From Piliocolobus tephrosceles (taxonomy: Eukaryota > Chordata > Mammalia > Primates > Cercopithecidae): a stretch of 64,000 nt of DNA. Shown piece after piece: positions 12,601 through 27,600 of the stretch. Under the pieces are notes generated by a model. The model made no database searches, had not been told where the DNA came from, and saw nothing but the letters and a program-made list of their open reading frames with translations. The DNA lies in the NCBI RefSeq assembly GCF_002776525.5, contig NC_045436.1:100685272-100749271 (forward strand). The letters run 5' to 3'. The position numbers were made by a program, and so were the translations under genes. How positions within the stretch are numbered: position 1 is the first letter of the stretch; each line of letters begins with the position of its first letter.

Positions 12601-15600
12601 AAATTTCTTGTGCCCCAAGGCTGGGACCCACACTGCAGCCTAGATTTTGTTGTGACTCTCAGTAAGAATGTTTTATGCAGGGACTTCTCATTTTAATAGC
12701 CCATGCTTGACCTGCCTGATACCTTATTAAGGCGTTTTATTTCACATTCGTAATGTTCCTTCTCCTCGTTCACAAGAGCATTTTTTTCCTTTAAAAGCTT
12801 ATTCTCTTCCTTCAATTCATGTAATTCTTCATTTAGGCGTTCCTTTTCCTTCTGAAGTAAAGACCAAGAAAAGAAAAGAAAAATCAGTACAAGTCAAATG
12901 AGATGATATTGTAGGCATTCTGATATATCGGCCATGGCAGGCAGATTGAGGGGTCACCCTTCTGAAATACAAAAAAAACAGGATCTGCAAGACTTTAACT
13001 TAATGTTCCACTTGAGCGATATTCTTTGAATGAATGCTAGAATTAGGATTGAAGGAATCTTTCTTTTATCAGAATTTACTGAAGTATCTTAGAAGTTTTG
13101 CGACCCCAGGGGAAAAAAAATCAAATTTCCCAATTCTGTTTTTTTTTTTTTTTTTTTTTTAAGACGAATTCTCACACTGTTGCCTGGGCTGGAGTGCAAT
13201 GGTGAGATCTCGGCTCACTGCAACCTCCACCTCCCGGGTTCAAGTGATTCTCCTGCCTCAGCCTCCCTAGTAGCTGGGATTCCATGTGCCTGCCACCACG
13301 CCTGGCTAGTTTTTTATATTTTTTAGTAGAGACGGGGTTTCGCTATGTTGGCCAGGCTGGTCTCAAACTCCTGACCTTGTGATCCGCCCGTTTCAGCCTC
13401 CCAAAGTCCTGGATTCCCAATTCTTACTTTCAATTGTCAAATAAATGGGTCTGCAGGATAAGCAAGTGCCTATGTACTGTTACTAGGTGATGGATAAGCA
13501 ATTAAGAAACATAGCTGAAATGGCAGAAAGAAAAGACTTTCAGCTATTTCTTACTGTCATAGTAAGAAAACAATCCTAAATGTCTCAAAGTTCATTCCTG
13601 CATCATTCTGTATTAGAAAGAGGGAAAAGAGAATAATCTTTAGGCCAATAAGACCTTTCATTACAGATCTTATTTAGAGCACTCTATTGTTGTGATTATT
13701 ATTTTTAAAAGGGGAGAAATCACCTAGTCCAACTGCCACCACTTCTCCATGTTTCAGATTATCATCCAGAAGTGCAGTGTTTTAAACAACTGAAGGTTAG
13801 CTGCTTAAACATCAACAGGCTCTGGATTTAGACAATATCTCCCATCTCTTAATTTTGTATAATAGATAGCAAACATTTTGTGAAGTAAATTGGATTCTTA
13901 GTGAGATTGAGATTTTAACCCAGTGAAATAAATATTGCAGAAAATAGGTAACTCAACATGCAAAAATAGCTAATATATGTGTTAAAGTGTGTTATTTGAG
14001 CAACTAATATTTCCCAATATGATTACAAAATTTAAGAAATCCACTTTAGGTAATTCATTTTCTTTAAAAGGGAAAATATTTCTACTTGCTTTTATTTAAA
14101 TAGAATGAACATATACTTAGAAAATAAGCCAATTATTTTCTAAGTTAGCATAATTTAAGAGAAAATTATTCCAATGAGAAAATGGTCCCAACTGCATTGA
14201 GGGAAAAATTACTCAGATTCCTGGCTAGGATGTAATTGGAAAAGGAAATGACTGCTACATGGCAGAAAGGGAGTGTTGCTAAACTCTGCTTTCCTGACTC
14301 ACTGTGACAAAGACATCCTCAGCAAGGTAGGAAAACCTGGACTGGCATTGTCTGTGCTAATTTTAGACATTGCCTTAAGATTTCTACGTGTTTTAAAATA
14401 TTGCCAATGCCTCACGATATCAGTAATAAGACTTCCCCTCAGAGTCTTTACACTTTGTTTTTTCTTACTATACCTAAAATAACAAGGGACCATTAGAGTT
14501 TAAGGTTTTCTCCCATTTTCTACAATATTCATGAAGTCCAATAATGGAAAGTAAAACCAGGAAGAAAAAGAGTGTTTTTTAGGAAAAGCTGTCATCTCAA
14601 CACCATCCAGTTCTCAGCAAGGGACTGATGGAGCTTTAGAATCTGGAGGTTGGGTTCCAGACCCTTTTTATCAACGTGGGCAATTCAATTTGTTTACATC
14701 TCAGCTTTCTCATCTTTAATACAGCAAAAATCATATTTTGCTCAAAGTGGGCCGAGAATGTTACATGAGATAATGAAGATGAAGCCTTTTAAAAATGTCA
14801 TAAATTTATGGTTACAGAAGTAAAACCTCATATGTAAATCTCTCCGTAAGCTTGAAAAGCTACTGCACAAATACAAGGTATTGTCATATTATTATTATGA
14901 ACACTACTAATAAAAATAATAAATACGAATAAAAGCAAAAGAAAAAAATAATTTTCTCTTAGGCTGAAATGCTCTAGAGAGTTAGCAAATCTATGGATCG
15001 GTTTTCTTCTTCCTGGAAGGGCCTGGGGGATGACTGTCTGCCTATTTATGCAACCAGGAGGAACCCGGCAGAGAATCTCCTTCCTTCTTGTTCTAGAGAA
15101 GTCACCCTTGTTCATGGCTCTTGGGGACTTGCGTAACCCATACACCCTTGCACATCAGTCCTTGCTCAGTAGTGAGTTGATTTTAATAAAACGGTAGGTT
15201 TTCTACAGGAAACCCCCCCGCCCCTTTGCTTTTACTTGGATCTTCTGGGCTCGAGAACCCGGGCCCCGCCCACCTCCTCCCGCTGCAGCCGGTCCCGGGT
15301 CAGGTCGCGCTGCCTGTCGTCCTCTCTCTGCCTCTCCTCCTCTCTCTGCCTCTCGTCCTCTCCCTGCCTCTCATGCCGCTCCTTCTCTCGCAGGCTGAGG
15401 AATCTTTCTGCGGCGTCCAGTTTCGTCTTCAGCTCTGCTACCTGAGGAGGTCGTTCACAGACAGCTGCAGATACCTTCTCTGAAACTCACAAGCCCCTGA
15501 ATTTATTCCCCGGCTATGAACTTTGGACAGAAACGCCCCACCCCAGGACGTCCCCTAAGGAGAGGTCCTAGTTCCCACCGTCCCTAACACAGATCGGGAT

Positions 15601-18600
15601 ACTCGCGTTTCAAAGGGAGCTTGGCCTTGCACCAAAACAGCCTCCAGCCCTTCCTTCTTTTCTCCTAAACCACCCCTACTTCAGAGGGAATAAAAGACTT
15701 AGACCACACCCAGGAAATTCTCTAGGTTTGTTATCCTAGTCTCAACGCTCCAGGTGAGCCTAGCCTGGTCTGGAAAAGGCAATGAGGGGCAGCAGGTTAG
15801 GTAGAATATGCCTACACCAGAGAAAAACAGACATGGCCTTTAATTTATCAGTAATTTGCAGCATTTGAACTCCTACTAGGTGCCAAATCACTCTGATGAC
15901 AGAGTGACAGGTCCTCAGAGTGACCACAGTCCAGAGCGAGAATCTTAGAGACGGGTGCGTCTTCCAAGATGAGGATTATAGCCATCATGAACACTGTCTT
16001 CACACACCTGCAAGCCATTCGAGAAAGCAGCTTAAGCATTCTCTCTGGGATCATCATCTTGAACGTTTACAGACCTGTATTGCCCCAGCAGGGATATTGC
16101 AAGGCTGCCTGACCATTGCCTGATGCAGTGGGAACATTATCCTGAATCTTTTAAATTCAATACCTTTGGGTAACAAAATGAGGAGGAAAGGAACAATGCT
16201 GCTATATTATAATACTCATGGTCAAGTTTCTTAATACTGAATTATTTAGGGGAAAGTACTTTCTCTTTTTATCTCTTTTTGAAGATAGAATAATTTTAAA
16301 TTATAAATTGTCTTTTATGTATTAAAGGAGGTTTTCTTCCAAAAGCCCCTTTCTCACCAGAGCTTTTTAAGAGTAAATGTGCTTTAGATGGAAGAGGAGA
16401 TTGTCCCATTTTTCCTCACACTTTCACTGTTACCACCATTTGTTTCTCTATTTGTGGAAAACAGCTCATGCTATCTAATTAAAGAAGTAGGGCTAACCTG
16501 GCATAAACAGTATGAACTTTAAACCATATCTCACCTCACATATAACTGTGTATTTGTGGCTTCTAGGGACAAAGGTAAGGCTGGGATACTCTGTGAGCCA
16601 TGATAAATGTGCATAAGAACTCTTGAGACATCACTGGGGGCCATTTTTGCACTTTTCTTTAGCTGTTGTTCAAGATGACTCACCGACACCGTTCATTAAT
16701 CTTCAGTGCCATGAGACCAATACTACACTCAGCACCCTCCCCCATCATTTTCCAACAGTTGGCTATCCACAAAGCTCTTTGTAGCTGAAATCAATAAGAC
16801 TTTTCACACAATTGGCCCCACCAGGATAATGGATTTAAAGAAAATACCGAATAGAGAGAGATATTTACCTTTCTTTCATATAACTCTTTCATACTTCTAA
16901 ATTGCTGATCCCATTGCTGGTTAACTTCCAGGAGCTGAAATTATTAAAATTTGGGGAATCAACAAAGAATTTCTGCCCATTTGGAAATTTTTTAAAAAAG
17001 AAATTACTTTCTGAGCTTATTAAGATTTTAGAAGCCATGGATGAAGAAAATATTTTTTTCATCAAGTTCTGGTTGTGCTGGGATGATTAAATTGAACACA
17101 CTCCCACCTTTTCACAACTGCTTCTTATATGAAAAACTATTGGCCGGGCACGATGGCCTCATGCCTGTAATCCCACCACTCTGGGAGGCCAAGGTGGGTG
17201 GGATCACTTGAGGTCAAGAGTTCGTGACCAACCTGCCGAACATGGTGAAATCCCGTCACTACTAAAAATACAAAAATTAGCCGGACGTGGTGACATGCAC
17301 CTGTAGTACCAGCAACTCAGGAGGCTGAGGCAGGAGAATCACTTGAACCCAGGAGGCGGAGGTTGCTGTGAGCCAAGATCATGCCACTGCACTCCAGCCT
17401 GGGCAACAGAGCGAGACTCCATCTCACAAAAAGAAAAGAAACGAAAAGAAAAGAAAAGAAAAGAGAGGAGAGGAGAAGAGAGGGGAGGGGAGGGACTATT
17501 AAGTCGTGCGTGTATCTTGACAAGGCAGCTGAACAGTTTATCAGTAACTTTTAACTTTTCTTAGTTATTTGAATTTTCATTTTCTTTGTTTAATCCAACC
17601 ACAATCTGATAAAAAATTTGTAAGTATTAATGATTTTCTGTAAGATTTCTTCATTCATGAAGGTTCTTTTCCCAAACTTTTTCGTGTTTTTCTATGTGCT
17701 TACACTGATTATAATGAAATATTTTTTCCAGCTCTTTTAAAGCAGAATTTATGCTAACAAAGCCTAGGCTCCATTAACTGATCATGATTTTCTTGCAATA
17801 ATGTGCTTTAAAAGATTAACACATGATTTATAATAAATATTCAACAAATAGATAATATCACCATTTTGAAAATTTTGAGTTTCAAGAAATTATAGTTTTG
17901 TCGTAAGACAATATTTAGATGCATTTTAGGCTGGAAATAATTTAAAGATCTTAAAACTATCTGCTAATTAGAAGGCAGAAGAAATGCTATGATATGTGGT
18001 TAGCTTTTTGTTGGGGAAGTTTGTAGTTTTCTGCATTAAGAGAAATTCCAACACTTAGGGATATGGAACAGACACTGAGAAGATAGTGGTAATGACTAAA
18101 AACTAGCAAGACTTTCTCCTAATTAAAAAGCAAATTACTGAATCCAGAGTGGCAGTTACTAGGTAACTCTTATGCCTAAAATACATGTCATTATTTAGTA
18201 TGAAATTGTATAATATTATTATATCGAGAGTTACTTTGTTGGCATTTTAGGGATTCCATTGTGTATACTATAGTTATATTACTCTGCCATAGTTTAGTAA
18301 TTTTCCAGAAGGTCACAATATTCTTCGCAGTATCAAAGAAGAGTAAAAGGCACCACAGAAGAGAACATGAAAGATTTAATACACAGAATGAATTAGAAAA
18401 GGAATTACAGACTGGGCACGGTGGCTAACTCCTGTAATCCCAGCACTTTGGGAGGCTGCAGTGGGCAGATCGCTTGAGGACAGGAGTTCGAGACCAGCCT
18501 GCCCAAAATGGCGAAACCACATTTTGTATCTCTACTAAAAATACAAATATTAGCTGGGCATGGTCGTGCACGCCTGTAATCCCAGCTACTGGGGAGGCTG

Positions 18601-21600
18601 AGGCACAAGAATCACTTGAACCTCAGAGGCAGAGGCTGCAGTGAGCTGAGATTGTGCCACTGCACTCCAGCCTGGGTGACAGAGCAACACTGTCTCAAAA
18701 AAAAGAAAAAAAAAAGAAGGAATTACGAAACTGACAATATACAGAGTGCTAAAATTGTTATACTTTTCACTACTTCCTCTGTCAAGAAGAGTAAAGAGGT
18801 TCTAACATTCATTAAGCTCAGAAAAATAAAACTCAAAATAATACCCATTAATTCACAGGAACATTTTAGAAACAAACTTTATTTATGACAATGCTTTTTA
18901 ACTCCCATGTGTTTGGATGCCCAAACCCTGAAGTCATAGCACCTAAATCAGCCATACTTAAAGACTTTTCAAGTCACTCAAGAAACCTTGAGTTCCAAGG
19001 TGTGTGAAGTTGCAAGGCACAAAGGGCAAAGGTCATAAGCCATAAAGGATAAAGGCATAAAGGATAAAGTCACTTGGTTTGTGTGGAGGAAATATCTAAG
19101 ATTTGAGAAAATTAGGATTATGTTACCAGACTTATTACTTTGTCATTTTTCATTCATCACTGCACAGACACTGAGACAAGTATGAGACATACAGGTGAAT
19201 AAGAAAAAAGCATTTGCTCTCAAAATAGTGCAGTCCAGTATCTTAAAGATAAATACTGTGACCTGATAACAAAAATAAAAGGCACACGGATAATACATTA
19301 TTTTATCCTCAGCATTAATCCATGGCACCTGTGGCTTTAGCGAATATTTCCAAGTTACCTCTTTTCTCTGTTTTTCTAAACACCTTATCTTTTGTTCAAG
19401 AGAATTTGTCAAGTTCTTTCTTGTTGATGATTCGGCACACTTAAAAAAAAAAGAAAAGAAAAGAAAAAAGATTGAAACAAAACTGTTTACAAAATAAACA
19501 GAAGTACTGCTCCTCACAAACACCATGCATTTGGCCAACTCTCCTGTTGCGATTTATAAAAATACCTGATTCTAGCAGTAATAATCCTCACACCCTAAGT
19601 CCTTCACAGTGGCTGGTGGAGGAATCAGCTTCATATTATGTTTTAGAATCCTTTATATAAATTAGTTACCATAATAATTCTGTAATAAATTATAAATATA
19701 TCTATATTCTATAATGGATAAGTCAGAGATTAAAATTTTATGAATTTGGATTTCAATCCTTTTCCAAACAAATGACAATTCAGAAATCAGGTAAGTTTCA
19801 TGGATATATTTTAGGCATTTTTATAGTAAACATTGCAAAAAAGTCATTTTGGTAGCTGTGCCCATGAACACGTATGTCAGTAATATTCTGAAAAGTAGAC
19901 CCAGTAAAATCAGAGGAACGACAGAATCATCAAGAATAAAGATAAATACATACAGCTATTACTGTGTAATTACTGTGTAATTTTAGCCAGCTCCTTGAAT
20001 AAAGTCACTAGGTTACTAGTTTAGATTAATAATAAATTACTGTCATAATGAAAAGTTTACCACCTTTCTTTTCAGTTATTTTTTTTCAGGAGTGAGAGTA
20101 TTCATTTAAAGATAACACAAAAGCTGTGGAAACTGTCTGCCATCTGCCTAAATCAACTAAGAACAACATTTACTTAAATAAAGGATTGATTCCTCTATAA
20201 TAATTCAATAATCTTATTACTATCTCATCCCAGAGTCATATAAGTAATACAATGAATTGGGTGATGAGAGTAGTTCCTACATCTGTAATCAGTTTCAGGC
20301 TTATTAGTTACCGTGGGCCACTAAATTGCTTAAAGTTGTTCATGAACAATTAAGAAATATTTTCAGAACATGTTGTGGTCTTTGCCAAAAATGTGTAAAG
20401 GAAATTGTTATTTTGCAATCGTCATGGTATTTCAAGCACTTTTTTCATCAGAAATTATTTATAAAGGTGTATTTTCAATCTTTTCTCTGTTTATTTATGT
20501 TTCGGCATTTTAGGGTTTGATGGTATTTTATGTAAGCATAGATGTTCTCGTTTCCTTAGCTTCTTCCTATTTAGACCTATGTTACAATTAAGACCACATT
20601 TGAAAAGAGACAGTCTTCTATGGGTAAATAAATTCTGAATGATTGTATTTGCTTTTGACCTCAAGAAACTGGTCTGGCTGAGCACCAAGAGTGACACTGA
20701 AACCCAAGTGTCAAGTATGTTGGGGCCCGTAGTTGGATCTTCTTCTTTTTGGGAAGACTTCCAAGAAACTGGACCATTCTGGGTTAGAACAGACTAACTA
20801 TTAAGCGTCTTTGATCTGGAAAATGCTGTGAGCCAACCCTACTTAGTGTATCTTGAGGTCATCAGCAAAGTAGGGCCACAGTAAGACTGGATTTTAGAAC
20901 AGTGGTTCTCACCAAAAGAGCACATGAAATCACCGTTAAGCTTGCTAAACGTCAAGCATCCTGAACACTGGATCAGAATTTCTAGAAGAGCAGCCAGGGC
21001 ACCTCTACTTCTAATATATTTCCTAGGTAATCTTGATTCACAGTAAAGTTCAATATATTCCCATTCTAGGGAATAAATTATGGGTGCTCAAAAATGGCTC
21101 CTCTCTGTTTGTGATGTAGACAAAAATCTGTGATTGGCAAGTGTTTGTATGTCCCTGACTTTGGGAACCCAGATGTGGAACAATGAGACAGTGTGCTTTT
21201 TGTTTGTTTCTCCATAAATAATTTTCTCTGGAAGAAAATTATAATATGTTTCACCCTTGGTTTTTCTTTCATAAATAAAAATTACTGAAAATCTAGATAC
21301 CAAATCTGCAAGAGACTCTATTTGTAACTACAGGAGTACTAGTTTTTGAAATTCATAAGTAATATTCAGTTATAAGTGGGGGAGGATAGGAGGGAGGAAA
21401 GATAGAAAACATAGTGAATAGGAATGGCAGGTAAGTCACAAATGTATCACCAGAGCTTTCTCTGGAGATTAATCAACATTTTGCTATAGTTCATATGTCT
21501 CAAGTTTCTATAAAATAAAGCAAAATTAATCAAATACAAAGGTTTGGGGGACCTTTTCCTTTGTATTTACTTTGCTTTGCAGTTCCTAATGAAGGCATCT

Positions 21601-24600
21601 GATTTGCAGTAACTACAAAGATTTTCAGTCATTGCTTCTAGTAAGGGCTGCTTACAGAACAGTTATTCCCTATAAATAATTTCCTATAATTATTCCCTAT
21701 AAAGTAGAATTTGTGTTCAAAGCATATGGGCACTTCTTTCTCTATGATAACATCCTTACCAATGCATATTCAAGGTCTGATGCTACCAAATTAAAAACTT
21801 AAATGAACAGAAGTTTCCATTTAGTTTCCCATTATACCTTGGTTATCTGTAAAAGAAAACTAGAAAATATTTGAATTCATTCATTCAATTAGCAGTAGTC
21901 TCTGTTGCTGAACAAAATCTATGGTGCCAATTGTAAATATATAAAAATGTTACTACAGATACTCTATTGTTTAAATATGTTTTATTTCTACCCACACCAA
22001 TATAGTATTCTTTTCAGATTTTATATAGAACCAAATACCTCTAAATCAAGAACAAAATAAGGAACCCACAGAATTGGAAGGCTGAAAGGAATTTCAGCCC
22101 AGTGGGTTAAAAGCAATGTACTGGTTACTTAGATTTTTTTTTTCTATGTTACATAATATTGGTTAAAACTGTAGAGCAAATCTTAGCTAAAGAAAGCAAA
22201 CTAGCCATTTCTATTCTTATTAAGTGCAAAATTGACCACTAGAAATGCCATCAATGCTAGATGTGATCAACTCATCTCCTAGAAATATGTTCTTACCTCG
22301 TTATGCTCTGTAGAACGTTCTGCAGCAGTCATTCTAGATGTGCCCTGTACAAAATGTGCCATGGAAGCTGTTTTTCCTGGAGTCTTGGAAAGCAGAAAGA
22401 AAAAGAGGGGAAAAATGTCTCTTATGATATATTTTAGGGTGAGAGCAAATATACAAAATTTAAAAAACGCACATCACCATTAACTCAATAGAAAATAGCA
22501 GCAATAGGTTTTCATTAAAAATGAACAGCAGTGACTGTGGATAGGAATTACACAGAATAAAGTTATAAGCACTGCAACTGTGATTTTAACTTTTCTTCTC
22601 TTCCAAATAGGGATTTCCCAGGATGTCTCAAATAGGCAGGCTGTGACTAAGACCTGGGGCAGATTAGCCTTGCTATGGTATGTAAATCGTCATTCTTCCT
22701 TTACTGGCAGTTTCTCCCACTGGAGGAGGAAGTTCTCCACCACAGAAAGCCTGGGCAATCCAAGTGTTTCCTCAGTAGCCTAACTGCTATAAATTCATTG
22801 TATTTCCCAGAGCAATTAGGTAACTGTTGACTTTTTGACAGCTCGGTTTCCCTAAAGGCAAGATTTTCTGGCAATGCCTTCTAAATGTGATTGTAGCTTG
22901 GTAGAACTTAATGAGTCATAGATAATTCTATAAGTGCCACTAATTCTTATAGAAATAAAAGGGAAATAATTCATCGTAAAGAAAATGGGCATTGTTTGCA
23001 AATCTAATCTTCTATATTGGCAGAAAGGTTAAACTTGCCTCTCAAGTTTAAGACTGTCTTTTCTATAAATCAAGTCCAGATTTTCTCCATGACTCATTTG
23101 AAGTGAAATCTTCTCATGGAGAATCTTTTTAGTTTTAATTAGTTGACTGCTGTCATTTTAGAGGCCTTGAGGTAATGGAGCACTACTGGGTGGTACAGAT
23201 AAAAGCGTGGAAATGGCAGATACCTGGAGCTACATAAATGAACTGCGATGAAACAGAAGACCTCATTTTGGACTTGGAACAAAAAAAAGAGGCAAGGAAT
23301 ACAAAAAGGGAAAGAATGTGTAACTAAAAGGAGAAAAGAATTTATTGTCAATCATTTAACTTCATTAGACCTGCCTACAAGATATTCACATATATATGGG
23401 ATAAAGCCTTAAATTCCTAAAATTCAAAAGGGAGTGATTGAGTGTCCCACATTTGGCCCTCCCATTTCTCCTGAATATCTCCCCCTACTCTCCAACTCTC
23501 CCCTGTGCTCCAGCCATCCTGACTGACCTCCCTTTCCTGAAATGAGTGAGCTGGTTCTACGCCCCTGAGCTCTGTGCATGCTGTTCTTGCCACTTCAGAT
23601 GTCTCCTCTCTGTGCTCTCCATCCAACCTTGTGGCTGGAGAAACCTACAGTCAGTGCTTCTATTTCCTTCTGATCTCCTCTTGACCTCCTCTAATCAGCT
23701 AAGAAGAGCGCTTCATCATGCATTATGATTACATATTTCCATGTTCCTCTATTCATCTCTGTGTCCACAGCAGCCAGGCACTGAGCTGTCTGGCACACAG
23801 CAGGCGTTCAACACATTTTGCTACATGAATAAATGGATGAATATCTATATAATGATATACCAAATCGATGAACTTTTTGCTAGTTTGTGTGTGTGTGTGT
23901 GTGTGTGTGTACTTTCTTCTGGTTTCTTGTTATGTTTTGGTCTATGCTTGAGTGAAAGGGAGTGACGCTGCTTTAAGGCAAAATCCAAAACTACAGGTAG
24001 GAGTCAAATTGTTCATTCAGGGTTCTGAAAGTAAAAGTTACAACTCACATAAGATCTGACTTTAGGGTATAGAGGCGGTGATTTCCTGAACTGACACTTT
24101 ATCAACGCTAAAATCTGCTCATCAGAAAAGAAAAAGAAAACTCTATTGTAAAAATATTTTTCTTCTGAAACATACCACGCACATACACATTCCACAGTTT
24201 TATACAGTTTAAGGTTCCCTTCAGCTTTAACTTTGTATTTGGTAGTAATAAACTAGGGATGTGGTAACATTGACCCAGAAAAGTGGGTCGGAAGAACATT
24301 TTCTTGCCAGGAAATACCATCCTTGGCATTGTGCCTCTTGAGTCTCCCCTGTAAAGTATTCTGATGCACATACATTGTTAGGTGCGATGGCTTCTATTAA
24401 GTGGAAATTCTATACCTTTATATCTTTCATTACAATTCCTTTTCCTCTTCTACTATGCAGATAAACAACAAACAGGTTTTCCATTAGCTCAAGAGAGCCA
24501 TATGATTATTTATGAATAAGTAATAACTCTTCTGAAGAACCACAAGTTTGGTTTCAGAAAAGCAAGACTTTCAATAGGCCATCCCTAAGAATTAATTGGG

Positions 24601-27600
24601 TCTTTTCTGTTACATATGCTCTCTTCACTTCACCTCCATCCCTCTCACATGGTGCCACATATTTTAAGAGTCTGGCTTTGAGTCAAGCTTTGTTTCATGA
24701 GAAGTCTCGCTAGCTGAAATCATTTTCAGAGAAACAGAGGTGTCATTCCATGTTTCCAAGGCTATTGTGAAGAGTCTTCATTTCTGAAGTCACTAAAATA
24801 TTATACAGAGGAAATAAAATTAAAATTAAAATTAAGAAAGGGAAATGTGGTAAAGGAACAAGGACTACCAGTCACTGGTCTGTAACCATCATTCTAGTGG
24901 ACAATAATTATCTTAAAATTAGTCCAAGAGGAGAGCACCATATTTCTATAAGTAATCAGAAGCATTCTTTGGCAGGTAAAAGAAACATGGCTTTTTCCTT
25001 TGTATGCTTTTAGAATGGGAGCTGAAAAATCTTGTTTGTTTCCTGAATCTATTTGCATGAATTTTTAAGTGTATGTGCTATGTAGGTAGGAAAGAAAGGA
25101 TCAGTAATGACTAGAAGATCTAGCTCTAGAATGTGATCTGGATTCACAGCTTGGCTCTACCACTCCCTGCTTGTGAATTTGGTCATCTAAGATGCTTAAG
25201 GTCTCTAAGGCTCAATTTCCATTTTATACAATGGGATAGTAATAGTATTTTCCTAGGGTTGCTATGTGAGCTTAGATAGTAATAACAATTTGACTCTAAA
25301 GATAGGAACATCAATCAAATTATTTATGAAACAAATAGTATGACAAAAGGAAAGGGAAACCCACAATTTATGCATCACTCACTCTGTACTTGACATTATG
25401 TGGGTTCCAAAGGAAAACAAAAGCAAAATTCCCTGCTTATGATAAAATGTACGTATACATACACACGTGTGTGTGGCTGTGTGTGTGTGTCAATATATAA
25501 ACTTGAAAAACTAAACAGTAAATGAGAACTGGGAAATAAATGATAGAGACAATAAAGCCTGTAAGAATTCAGAGGACAGAGTGTTCATTCTCACCTTCAA
25601 TAGCTATGGAAAGAGTCAGTTTCTGCTGGGCCTTGAAGGGTAGATAGGATTTTGATAGAGAGTGAAAGCTGAGCTATAAATGCTGTAAAGGGAGCAAAGT
25701 AAGAAACAGAACACAACTGGGCAAACCTAGGTATGAAGGATTCTGACAAATCCAGTTTAACTAGAATAGGGTCCATGTGGCATTTCTAAAGTTGATTTGG
25801 ATGAAAACATAAAATATTTTAATTTCAGATTAAGACATGTTGACCTTATAGGCCATAGGGAGTTACGAAAGACCTTTGGGCAAAGGAATTACATGATCAA
25901 AGTGGTTTTTTAATTGGTTCTAGTTCATCATGTATTAAATGGGAGAGATTGGAAACTGCAATGTAGTTAATATTGCAATGTAATAATATTAGCAAAACTA
26001 ATATTCAAAATGTTTATTTTAACAGCTTGTGACAATCAAAATATTTAGCAATCAGTTCACCAGGGGCACTAGGAATGGACCATACCCCTGGACTCGAGAC
26101 TCCTATATTAATTGCTTAATTGTCATCTCTGCTTGTATGCAAAATAATTGCCTCCTTCTTTACCTGACCTGTTTGATCAGGATAACTTGTTTATGATTTT
26201 CCCTGCAAAACTTGCCTTCCTTCTTACAATTAATAACACCTTTTATTCTCCAGATTGAAAATCTTGGAGTCATCCTTGACTCCTCTTTCTCTTACAGCCT
26301 GTATCCAATCTATCTGAACATTTTGTAGGCTTTTTGAAAATATATCCAGACAGGGGAGGAACACATTACCACAAAAGCCTAGAGACTTCTCAGTTTAATG
26401 AGCAAGTGGCAAGGTGAAATCAACTTACCTTTTTTTTTTTTTTTTTTGAGACAGAGTCTTGCTCTGTCACCCAGGCTGGAGTGCAGTGGCACAATCTCGC
26501 CTCAATGCAACCTCTGCTTCCCGGGTTCAAGTAATTCTCCTGCCTCAGCCTCCCAAGTAGCAGGGATTACAGGCATGTGCCACCACACCCAGCTAATTTT
26601 TTTGTAGAGACAGGGTTTCACCATATTGGCCAGGCTGGTCTCGAACTCCTGACCTTGTGATCCACCCGCCTTGGCCTTCCCCAAGTGCTGGCATTACAGG
26701 CATAAGCCAACATACCCAGCCTTTTTCTTTTTTGTTTTCTATTTTTTTGTTTTGTTTTGTTTTTGAGACAGAGTTACATTCTGTAGTACAGGCTGGAGTA
26801 CACTGGTAAAATCATAGCTCACTGTAAGCTCCAACTCCTGGGCTCAAGCAATCCAGCTGCCTCAGCGTCTTGAGTAGCTACAGTTGTATACCACCACACC
26901 TGGCTATTTGTACCTTTTAAATTTTTGTAGAGATGGGGCCTCACTATATTGCCCACACTGGTCTTGAACTATTGGCCTGAAATAATCCTCCCACCTCAAC
27001 TTCTCAAAAAAAAAAAAAAATGCCTTTTAATAACTTTTTCAAAATGAGGACTTTAATATTTGCTTCCTGATTTTATTCATAGGAACATTTTTAAGAGCGT
27101 ATCCAGCAGTGACTGATCTCTGACTGTTTGTCAAACCTAGTTCCACCACTTGCTAGTTATGTGACCCTGCGCAAGATGATTGGCATTTTTGCATTCACAC
27201 CAACTCACCATCATCTTTTAGCTGGATTATTGCAATAACCTAAGGGCTTTCCTGCTTCTATTTTTGCTCCTACTCGCCCCCCCCCCCCCGACCCATTATT
27301 AATACAGTGGCCAATGTGAGGCTTTTAAAATGTCATTTTGTGCTCAGAACCTTTCAGTGGCTTCCCATGTCACTCAGAGTGAAAGCAGAACTCTTTACAG
27401 TGGCTAGCAAGGTCCTACACAATCTAGCCCAGGCCCCTCTGACTTCATTCTTGGTATCCTTCTGTTAGTTCATTCTGTGCCATGTCCTGGCCACAGTGTT
27501 GCCCCTTGAACCTGCTCTCTCTTGCCTAGAACTATCTTTTCCCTAGATGTCCACATGGTACATCCCCCGACCTTTGATAGGTAATGGTGTAAGTGACATC

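Larger units (their letters stand above)
8414..12722. other. TNIP3 intron, old repeats
   Basis: Contains a MER5A copy (8765-8925), L2 3'-end pieces (10738-11300), an AT-rich block at 11155-11400 and a CA-rich patch near 12198-12233. The remainder holds nothing I can name. Confidence 0.6.
16935..19358. other. TNIP3 intron with two Alus
   Basis: Alus at 17142-17494 and 18409-18716. A small imperfect tandem of a cataaaggataaag-type unit lies at 19035-19068. Otherwise AT-rich and featureless. Confidence 0.6.

Noticed and set aside
15230..15445. Possible CpG-island promoter
   Set aside because: The GC- and CpG-rich block is only about 200 bp and coincides with a coding exon; it is too short to call an island.
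15226..15483. Leucine/serine-rich open frames on the plus strand
   Set aside because: Shadows of the charged hexapeptide repeat of TNIP3 on the opposite strand.
19143..19538. 131-codon open frame covering a TNIP3 exon
   Set aside because: Only 19359-19439 is coding; the rest is intron read-through on both sides of clear splice sites.
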